Source of the DNA: Lottia gigantea
Lineage: Eukaryota > Mollusca > Gastropoda > Lottiidae
Direction: 5' to 3'
Length of the DNA stretch: 64,000 nucleotides
NCBI RefSeq assembly: GCF_000327385.1
Contig: NW_008711113.1
Span: 90,915-154,914 of the forward strand
The stretch's first letter is position 1. Each line of letters opens with the position of its first letter. The translations under genes and the position numbers were made by a program. This document shows positions 13,201 through 25,200 of the stretch, piece by piece. The notes under the pieces were generated by a model. It was not told the DNA's origin, searched no databases, and saw only the letters and a program-made list of their open reading frames with translations.

Positions 13201-16200
13201 TCAATCTACTTTAAAATTTAACCAGGAACCTGAAGTCAGATGTTAAATTTGAAAAGAGATACAGATGGCTGAAATGAGGGGTCTATAATTGGCTGGTAAA
13301 GGAAATATTTCTAAAATGAACTTACAAGCTTTAGCTTTGGCTACATCAAGAAGTCTAGTTTGAAGCCAAGCCAGTCTTTCTGTATCAATATGTTTAATAG
13401 TTTTATCAGCTGATAGTAGAACATCATCCATCTCCATTGGATTTTCCTGTTTTATTCCTGTCATGTCCTTCATTCCATTCTCCTAGAATTGCAGGAAAAA
13501 TGCTAAAATATCAGGAGGCGTCTGTGTGGAAACTCTCAAATTAAGTGCTAAGAACTATGACAGATGTTTTGCATATAATATTTAACAGAACACTTAAATC
13601 GATCGGTTTTAATTTAATTGCACACAAATCTGGTGTCGGATTTTCATTCAAAAAAGTGTTATCAAATAATAACATGGCTTTATCAATTCAAAGAGGGTGC
13701 AAATTAACTAGAAATTTATTGCTGTTTAAAGCCAGCGCCATCGTGGACCCTCTCCTTCCAAAATATGCAAAAAAATCATATTTATTGATTTTTCCTCGAG
13801 AGATTCTGAGTAGAAAAACTCAATCTTGGAGTGGTATAAGGTATTCAGCAATCTTACCTCAAGAAGTATGAACTGTATTTCATTCATCATTTTATCTGTT
13901 ACCATTCCAGTAGTGGACAGTAACTTAGCAACCTGCAACAAAACAAATTTAAGTACAATATGGCACCAAAATTGGCATTAGTCATATCATGGGATACAAC
14001 ATTTTTTGATAGTACTTCGATGTGAAAAGAAATGAATGGAGTTTTACTTCCTACTTTTCTGCACCATGTAAGATAATAAAAACGGGCAACACCATGCAGG
14101 GTGCAATGAGGGAAATTTTGGCCAAGAGAGCAGCATTAGCCTGTTCTTTTTTGATTTCCAACTGTCGAGGGATCTTTAACGTGCACAGCCTGTAGCACAC
14201 GGGGCCTCCGTTTATTGTAACTAGACTTTTTTTCATATCAGCCCCTCGTACCTGCATCACTGACAAGGGGAAACTGGGTTGAAAAATCTAAAGGTATTAT
14301 CTCAACTTATGCCAGGAATGAACCCTGGACCGTCAGGTTAGCGAGCAAGCGTCTAACTCATTGAGCCACCGCGGCTCCTGTTCTAATTTGGAGGGCCAAT
14401 CGACATTTATCAATTTGCGGACACATGTAACATCATTGAAGTTCAATGGATTTAATTGATTCCACAGAATTATTTTGGGGATTTGGCCTCAGAGGCGTAT
14501 TTATGCATATTTTTCACTGCCAATTTTTTTTAACATAACATTTTGTTGAACTATTTTGTGATATATTTGAGGTACCTGAAGAGCTGTCTTATTAATGTTG
14601 TATTCTTTAAGATGATCAACAATATCAGTTATAGTACAATTCTCTTCCATAGCCAGATAGCTAAATACCATATCTTCATCTTCCCAAGTGTCTTCTTCTT
14701 TCTCTGCTACCATTTCACTGAAATATTGACAGCGTGAAATATTGACAAGTTGAAATATTGACAGGGAAAAATATTGACATGGTGAAATATTGACAAGTTG
14801 AAATATTGACATGGTGAAATATTGACAGGGAAAAATATTGACATGGCGAAATATTGACATGGTGAAATATTGACATGGTGAAATATTGACATGGTGAAAT
14901 ATTGACAAGTTGAAATATTGACAGGGAAAAATATTGACATGGTGAAATATTGACATGGTGAAATATTGACATGGTGAAATATTGACATGGTGAAATATTG
15001 ACAAGTTGAAATATTGACAGGGAAAAATATTGACATGGTGAAATATTGACATGGTGAAATATTGTCATGGTGAAATATTGACAAGTTGAAATATTGACGT
15101 AGTGAAATATTGACATAGTGAAATATTGACAGGGAAAAATATTGACATGGTGAAATATTGTCATGGTGAAATATTGGCAGGGTAAAATATTGACATGGTG
15201 AAATAATGACTGGGCAAAATACTGACATAGTGAAATATTGACATGGTGAAATATTGACATGGTGAAATATTGACAAAAATAAATATTGGAGATTGGCAAT
15301 TAAGGTTAATTGGCATGATGAAATATTGAGTACTAGGTAGGCTTAAGTGACAATGTGAAATATTGATAATGTGAAATATTGACATGGTGAAATATTGACT
15401 AGGTGAAATATTGACAAAAATAAATATTGGAGATTGGCAATTAAGGTTAATTGGCATGATGAAATATTGAGTACTAGGTAGGCTTAAGTGATAATGTGAA
15501 ATATTGACAAGGTGAAATATCAACAATGTGAAATATTGACAAGGTGAAATATTGACATGTCAAATATGGACAAGTGACACAATGATTGAAAGAAATTTTG
15601 CTATAAATATCTTTGCATACCTTTTTTCAGTCTCCTTGACTCCAGGGTCAAACAACTGGGTAGCCATTGAGTCAGGATTACCAGATGAAATTCTTAAAAA
15701 TGTTGTCAGAACAGTCTCTATCAAATCAATAAAATCCTGCAAAATAAACAAAAAATATTTTCATACAAATCAAAATATGGTCAAACACAAATTTGAACAG
15801 ATCATGGATGGTGAGGGTAGTAACCAACAGAAAAAAATCAAAACAAAATATTTATATGTGTAATTAAAATCAGATTTGAGAATAACTTGAATCATTAAGT
15901 TCATGTAATTAAAAACCCATGCCCCCCTTTTCAATAACCAGATATGACTGTGGTTCAATACATCCAAATAGCTTGAGGTCATCTATTTCAACCAACCTAA
16001 ATGACATTTTTTTATAATAAAGGAATTGCCCATTTATCTTATATTCATGACTTTAGTGCATGATTACGTTCATTTTTACAAAACAAACCGTAAAAATGAT
16101 CATGTAAGTGTGTGTTGATTGGCTGGTTTTGAAAATCATATGTCATCATGAATATATATAAATTCAGGTCCTAATACAAGAACATGAATAATTAGTAATG

Positions 16201-19200
16201 CAGTTACAAATACAAAATTTGCCTGCTAAAGTGAAACACGATAGAAAATGTAATAGTTTCAGATATGTTGAAGAGACCATGAACTTGAATTGAATAACAT
16301 CTAATATCTTGACATCACGCACACTTCCTGTAGCGCAAAATTTTGTAGAAGCAGCGATTTTATTTGATTGTACACCAAGTAAAGTATTTAACGATGTCAA
16401 GGTATAAGACATAGCTTAACATTGTGAGGACAACTTACAGGGCTGAAGGATTTTTCCCACATTTGTCCAAAAATGATGATAATGGGTAGCTGCAACAGGG
16501 CCTCAATCTTGCCAACATCCCCAGCAATGTGGTGCATCAACGTCAGAATGCTGGTGTTCAAATCAGCTGGGTTGTTCTCAAAGTTGGCCAAGGAATAAGA
16601 TAAGGTGTTCATCAGAGGCTTGTTGGCATACCTGAAATCAAGAGACCATCCAGATTATAATTAGATTCAGGAAGATTTTTATTGGGAAGATGTTAAGTAG
16701 ATTCCTTAAAGACATATTTGGATGTACCGTTCAATTGAAGTCAAGAATTTTAACAGATGTTCAGAACAATAAAGAAACACATAAAAAAAAAATGTGGGAT
16801 AGTGAAGTCTTATTGGGTTTTGATATCCCACAATTCTTCAATGTTAGAAAAAAACGTATTCCACTTGACAAGCTTTGATTGGTCAAAATTAAAATAGTTA
16901 GAATGGGACCATAGTCAAAAGCAGTGGTGGAGCCAGGTTTACGTCCGAGAGGGGGCGAAATATCTGAGATTGCCCAAATATCTAAGCTAGTTATGAGATT
17001 TTTGCCTGAAAAACTTGCTTTCGCGGCAGCCCCTCCTTTGACTCCGCCACTGGTCAAAAGTTGTTAGATCACAATGGAGACAAAAATATCAGAAAAAAAT
17101 AATACAAAATTGCAATTCAATTTAAATGGATTGTAGGAAACTGGGCACTATGGGCTGGAAAAGCGAAAATATTTTCAACGAGCAAATAATGAGAATAAGG
17201 CCACTTACTGTGAAATAAATACTTTAAAATCAAACTGAGAAGGGAGATAATCCAGTCTCTTCCACTTGTTCATCAACGTCAGATAATGATGATTGGCTTG
17301 AATCAGGTCACTCAGGTACAGTAGACCTTGCACATGAGGTTTAAATTGATTCAATAATAATATAAAAAATCCTTGAAGAGATTTCATTCCACTAAGTTCA
17401 CCTGGAAACAGTTACAAATGTGTCAAAGAGGAGCTGTAATGGCTCATTGCTATGGAAGCTATGAAGTGTTAATATCATCATTGTCATTAACAGATACGCC
17501 TATTAAGATGGTCATTTGACCTATTTTCACTCCATAGTTTGTATGTTAAGCCCACACTGTTTATAAAAACATCTGATATATATAAATTGATATTGATATG
17601 AAATAATTTGTATTTTAAGTCCACCTTTACACTTGACCCACTGTTAATAAAGTTGATTAATTTTCACACCATTCTGTTTATTTAAAGTGTGAAACAGTTT
17701 AAATACGGAACACTTAACCAGGCCCGTAGCCTGACCAGTACTCCTGGTGGGGCAAATGTGCGATCGAGGGGGGCAATTTAGCAAAGCACCTTGACAGACG
17801 ATTAAACGTCGGGAAACAGACTTTCATGGAGTTTTTTAGATTCAAGATTATTTTTGTTAAAACACACAAGTTATAATACGTTACATTTTTAATGCCGTTT
17901 TAATTTAAACGTAGTCGGGTATGTTTTATGGCAAAACTTTGAACAAATACGTCCAAGTTAATTTTCTGGGTACGCTTCCTGTTGAAGTCAAGAAGAACAA
18001 GATTGCGCTGGCAAAGCTGAGTCATAGATCGTCGTTGTGGTGAGTCAACGCGAGTAAGAGTTGAAAAGCTGCTTTCACACACAGTGGTATTAGAACCGAA
18101 TGTGGCAACGCTTGCAGCCAGTGCATATAATTTAAGGAAAGCCAATTTCTGCTCGTATAGTTTTTGAAGAACAAGATTGGAGTCCTGCTTTTCTGTATCA
18201 CCTACAGCATGCTTCCAATCTGTGTAGCTTTCAGTGATGAATTTTTATGCACCCGCAGATGTATTGTATTAGGCCTACAGATAGGAATACTTAGTATTTT
18301 GTTGAACCATTTCAACCAGACTCAGTTACCTGCCGCTTCTATTGACTCAGGAAAAAGAAAAGGTGTATTTTAAAAAGTGACCGGTACATTTTTCTAGGGG
18401 AGGCAAGTTTTGATTTAGCCCCCCCTTGGCTACGGGACTGCACTTAACCCCGAATTAATTCATCCACTTAAAAAAGGTTTAATTTTTCACAATACGTATT
18501 TGAAGCCTACAATAAACCTTGACACACTGTTTACAAAAAAATCTTTGTGCACATGGGTTCCCATGTCTTATTTGAAGGACTAGACACTTTGCCATGCTTT
18601 ACCTCCCCCGCCCCCAATATTTTAAATTCAGACATGATATTTTAAATTTAGACATGATACTTCAAAATTAAACATGATACTTCAAAATTAAACATGATAC
18701 TTCAAAATTAAACATGATACTTCAAAATTAAACATGATACTTCAAAATTAGACATGATATTTCAAAATTAAACATGATATTTTAAAATCTGTGAGTATTG
18801 TTATGGTGCTATTTTGTCAAGTTTACTAAATAATCACAATGAATAACAAAGAGACTAACGATTCAAACAGAAAAACAAAACTCGAAATCAAAAATCACAT
18901 ACTGGTACTATATTGGAAGCAGTAATTGAACTTTTCATATGAGTAAGTATATCAGTCATAGATAAGTCACAGTAAGTATTTCATAATGAAAAGTGGTGTC
19001 AGGTGTCTAAAAGAGTGAGTATACACTGTATGGCACCACATCCACCCAGTGTGTGCAAGACATAAAAGAGGTTTTCTAAAAATTTTCATTTGTATTGGGA
19101 GCGCTTAAAGATGGGTTCCCTTATTTTCATTTATGAAAATGAAAATACTAATACTTATATGAATAGAAAGTAGAGGTGCTTTTGTAGGCTGTAAAAATCT

Positions 19201-22200
19201 TAGTTTAAGAGGAATTGCAAGAACCACAGATGTCTGAATGGTGCAAATTGATTCTATCAGTGTCCCTAATACATATACATATAGGAAGTTTAGAAAACCT
19301 CTTTACAATCTCTTTAAATCATCAGAAATGAAAGACTTACTTTGAAAGAGATTCAAGTCCCAATCTTCCTGTTCCAGATCTTTACACAGTTTAAATATAT
19401 GAGACAAACAAGTTACAGCTAAATGCAACCTGAAAATATCATACATGCATCAATTCCTCTTGATCTTTTAAAGGGGATAGGAGTGTTCTTCATGTAATCC
19501 TTTGATCCAACACATTCACATTCACATTGCAACAAAATTATTGGTTGACATCAGTTGATCATCATTTTCCTCTATATACCAAAATAATGCAAATATGTGC
19601 AAAGCCAATAATTTTTTGTGTGATTTATTTGTCTCCTCACTGTAATCTAACAACTTTTCTGCCGCACTCCTGTTCTAATGACATAATATTTAACCAATCA
19701 AAGTGTCAGAAATGAAATAAACTAAATTGTAAAGTAATTCTAATTAAATTGTGTGAAGGCTTGATAAATCCAAGATGTGGGTCTATCATTTTCAGTAGGG
19801 CATTGGGGCAGGGGCCCCATTGGGGCCAGAGCAGGTCAGTCCACCCTGGACTTTGCAATGTAAATAGTTGTACTTACTTTCTTTGGTAAGTAATATTCCA
19901 ACAATTAGTAAGTTGTAAGGCCATGAGAGATTCACACATATCAACTCCATGATAAATAAGAGCACCACCTAGCTTGACTGACATAAGACACCTAAAAATA
20001 GAATTACAGGAGTCCTGTGGAATCATAATGTGTTGGTGCCAAATTTATGGATTTGTGTTATTTGGTCAATTTTAATTTGTCGCGGGATCCAAAATTAATT
20101 TTGAGAAAAAATGATAAAATGAAGTTCTACAACTCTGCTCCAATTAAAAAGGGGGAAAGCCATGTAGTGTACAACGAAACAACTTTTGCCAGGACAGTGG
20201 CATTTTTAGATTTGGAACTCTTCTAGTTATCTTGAATGTGCAAAATCTGTTGAACTCAAGGACTTGGTTTGCCTGTCCTTCATTCAGTTGGCAAAACATT
20301 TACAGACTGTTTTGTTGTTTTTAACTGAATAATCAAATTTACGGATAACTCAAGACAAGATCAAGTTTACTGAAAACTGTAAAAGCATAGTCTTGACAAT
20401 GATAAGAATGAACTCTGGACCTCCACGATGGTTAGCGTGCCTCAAACGTGCGCAGCCAGCCACAGCTACCCTGGCCATTAATCCAAAATTTAAAACTTAC
20501 TCGTATAAATGTGTTGGTACTTCATCAAAACGACAGATAATATACTTAGTAAAGTAAGAAACAATCCAGAGAAAATAGGTGTCATCATTATCCTTTTGAC
20601 TCATAGAATCAGCCTGAAATTACAAAAATATGAAATTTACACCCCATGAAATAGAATGGTGTATAACACCTTGAAATGAAATGGAATTTTACGATAAATG
20701 AAATCAAATGGAAATTTGGACCAAGAGTAAAGGAGTTTTACATCTTACTCTTTTTTTTCCATGAAATGGAATTTTGCATGAAATGAAATGAAAGTTTACA
20801 TGAAAAGAAATGGAGTTTTGTATGAAATGAAATGGAGTTTTGTATGAAATGAAATGGAATTTTATATGAAATGAAATGGAATTTTGCACCTTATGAAATG
20901 AAATGGAATTTTGCACCTTAAGAAATGAAATGGAATTTTGCACCTTACGAAATGAAATGGATTTTAAACCTAAAAAAATGAAATGTAGTTTCATGCTCTA
21001 TATGAAATGAAATGAATTGTACACCCTGCTGTTTTGCACCTGCAGATGAAATGTTTGCTATTACATTACTTACCAATAATCCTTTTACCAACAATCCAAA
21101 ACTTTCTTCTACCAATTTATCAGCGAACTCCTGAAGTTGATTGCTGCAAAATTCAAATGAAATGAAATTATTGATGGGGATAAAAGAGACAGGTTATGCA
21201 ATGCAGTGTGCAATGAGGGAAATTTTTTAACAGTGTCATTAGTATACTATTAGTATATCAAAAACCATTACCTTATTTCCAAAATGATACAGTCATCTGA
21301 ATTATACGTTTTGACAGTCAACATGTCATCTAGAACTCTCATATCATAGACACCATCATCATCATTGCAATCATCATCATCATCATCATCATCATTTCCC
21401 ATTACATCAGATGCTTTCTTCATGAACAAGTCATTGGCCTAAGAAATGATCAAATGTAGTTTTAAAGATGGGTTCCCTTATTTTCATTTTTGAAAATGAA
21501 AATGGTAATACTTATATGAATAAGAAAGTAGAGGTGTTCTAATGACTTGGAAAAATACCAGTTTGTCTCACATGTCCATAATTAATTCATAATTAGCTAA
21601 ATTAGAAGAGAATTACCAGCAGAATCCACCAAGAAAGGTCAAAAAGTCTTTTTTTGTTTATCCAGACTGTACATACATGGGCATTTATGATTGATTATGC
21701 AATAACAACAAAATGATATGATTAAGAATATATGATAATTCATTAGTAACACTAAATAATCAAATAGTTGGCTTAATTTGACACTAAAAAATAAGGAAAC
21801 CCATCTTAAAGGCTTTTTTCATTTTTCAAAACAGTCACAAGTAACAAAAGAAATGAGCTTCTTTGATGAGTTCAAGAGACTTATTTGGCTTTTGGAATGG
21901 AAAATCTAGGAATTTTTCCAAATTTTTTTCCACAAGCTTTACTCCCCTCCTTCCATTTGTTCCCCCCCCCCCCACCCCAAAAAAAACCCCAAAAAATATA
22001 CTCACATCTTTAAACAAGAGAGCTATAACTTGACCTCCAGAAGAACTGAACTTAAACTATAAAAAAAACAACAAATCTTCAATCACATGGTTTTGATTGG
22101 TTAATATTCACCCCTCATACAAATCTATTTGGATAAAGTGGACCCTGATCCAATCTATTTATTGATAAAGAGGATGGATGGTTGACTAAGAATATTTCTA

Positions 22201-25200
22201 ACTTACCGAGTCGTCAATTTTTAAATTGTTGAGTATTACATCACTAAACTGAGTATCAAATATTAACCTTAAATACAAAAACAAAACAGGTTAAAGGGGA
22301 ACAGTCAGCATTTTTGGGTATTGATTTGGGTCTTTATTGTGCTTTAATAGTCTTAAGAAGTACTAAAACGAACGAAAATCGTCATAATCCCTTCAAATAT
22401 ACCTCAAACTAGAAATTTCACTGTCTATTTCTATAATGTGTTTTCACTAAAATTCGAGTTGATTTTACAACTTTCAAACGTGAATAATTATGGATACACA
22501 TAGATTTGAAGGCTCCAATTTTGGCTTGATTTTTTTATTTAAACCTTTCAGATACATCAAGGATTATTTCTATAGATTTTGGTGTATAGTTTTCACCAAA
22601 AAAAATTCAAAATACAAAAAAGTGGAATGTCCCCTTAAGGACACACGATATGTCCATAAATTTGTGCTGAAATAAGACACAAATCAAAATGATCTCCTCT
22701 AGGCAAAATTTTAAACCCACTATTAACTTACTTAATTACTTTGTTTCGCTGCCACTGTAAGGACTTTTCACAATTTGTGGTCATATGAAGTAAATTTCTT
22801 AAGAAGGCAAAACAGTTGTTGATCATATGTATTATCTCTTCATCACGATAGTAGGCACTGTCCTGAAACCAAATATTAACAAAATAATTAGAAGTGGTAG
22901 CATAATCAGCCAAAATGAAAAATGAATTGAATGGAGTTTTACGTCCTACTTTTCTGCACCATATGGGATAATAAAGACAGGCAACGCCATGCAGGGTACA
23001 ATGAGGGAAATTTTGCCACAACAGCAGCATAGGCCTGCACAGCCTGTCACACAGGGCCTTGGTTTATTGTCCCATCCGAAAGACTAGACGCTTTTTCCAT
23101 GTCAGCCCCTCTTACCTGCATCACTGACAGAGGGAAACCAGGTGGAAAAATCCGAAGGTTTTATTTCGACCTATGCCAGGATTGAACCCTGGGCCTCCAG
23201 GTTAGTGAGCATAATCAGCAAAAGATAATTGCACTAAGATTCAGAAACACAAATACTGTTTAGTCCAAAACCCATATATTTTTTAGCAGTGGGAGAAAGT
23301 TTGGAGCACTCAAGGATATAAACTAATGTTTTTGTCATGGTTACCAGTAAAATCTATTAATATTTTAAGTAACCAATTTGTATTAACTTTTAGATTAAAA
23401 TTATGGTGATAATAAAGCCAAAATTATTCTTGGTGGGTTTCTTATTGCCTGCATCAATTGTTAAAAATTCAACTTGTAAATGCAGAAATCAAATGAAAAA
23501 CATGTTGGTTTTACAATGTTCAGGGATTATGACTATCAAGTAGTGGAATCTATACAGAAATCAAATGAAAAACATGTTGGTTTTACAATGTTCAGGGATT
23601 ATGACTATCAAGTAGTGGAATCTATACAGAAATCACATGAAAACATGTTTGTTTTACAATGTTCAGTGAATATGACTATCAAGTAGTGGAATCTATACAG
23701 AAATCAAATGAAAAACATGTTGGTTTTACAATGTTCAGGGAATATGACTATCAAGTAGTGGAATCTATACAGAAATCAAATGAAAAACATGTTGTAAATC
23801 TAGGTATATTACTATCAAGCAAGGAAGTTTGTATTTACCTCTTTGATGATGGTGCTGATCATCGTGACAATAGCTGAGAGTAAATCGTGATCCACACAGA
23901 AGGCACGTGACTGTATATATATATTGTTGATATCCAGTCCTAGCCCTCCTTCTAATGGACTACCATTATTTATCACAAGTGATTCCACCGGATCTGTTAA
24001 TTTTTTTAGCAATCTGCAAATATATTTGATCATATTAAAGGGACAGAAACAGTCTAATAAACAAGATCAATAAGCCAATCAGTAATACCATTCACAGCTC
24101 ACCGTCGAAATTTGGGGTTTCAAATCCATGTGTGTCGAGAAATAACTGCGTTTGAAAGTTAAAAAGACAAGTTGTCTTTTCTTGAGACAACGCCATATAT
24201 AGAAAATACATCTATAGAAATAGGAAAAGAAATTCCTTCTTTGAGATATTTTTGAAGGAATAAGGCGATTTTCTTACATTTCTAGTACTTCTGAAGACTA
24301 TTTACATATAAGATTTGAACGACATATAGAAGCAAGGAGCACATAGACAATATTATGGAATATAACACTCTTCTTTAATAAAGTTGGGCACATAACGTTT
24401 CAACACTTCATCAGCAGACGACACGTGTATATTGTGTTGAAACGTTATGTGCCCAACTTTATTAAAGAAGTGTGTTATATTCCATAATATTGTCTTGTGT
24501 TTTGTTATATTTACATATATTCAAGACTCAAATCTAACCTCAAGATGTTAATCTACTTACTCGATGGCATTTTGAAAAGTTTCCAAATCTTTGGTACTTT
24601 TAAGTAAAGGCACCAAATCCTGAAAATGAAAGCCCCAATTGTAATGGAGATTTTTTTAGAGGAGGCTGCATTTTTCAACAGAAATTGGCTGCTTCACACA
24701 ATAAAAGTGACAGAGTGGAAAAATGATCATAAGAATTAAGATACCCCATTGTTAATTGTAAAACCATTTGCTAATGTTAATTGTATACCACTTTGTTAAT
24801 GGTCATAATAATTAAAATACTCCATTGTTAATTGTATATTAATTGTATACCACTTTGTTAGTGGTCATAAGAATTAAGATACCCCATTGTTAATGATATA
24901 TCAAATTGGACTCACATTTCCAATAATGTTGAGAGTTGAAAGGACTTGACGTGATTGAAGTTTTTCAGAATCGGCTTTCAATATCCGGATAATCTCCTGC
25001 AATATTTCTGAAAACAAATTTTTGTCAGTTAAAGGAATTGGAAAGAGGTTCTCATGTCTTTTTATATGTATTTGGGTCACTAACAGCATCTATTTGCATC
25101 ATTCCGATGTTAAAGTGATACTACAAATTAAGAATTTTGAACTTGGCGAATAAGAGCCTGTAGATATATCTGGTGTCATAAATAACATAACAGAATCCTT

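Noticed and set aside
14707-15299. Open frames of 183-194 codons on the minus strand
   Set aside because: All three frames of the 16-bp minisatellite are stop-free. The coding part is only exon 16 of timeless (14717-14576).
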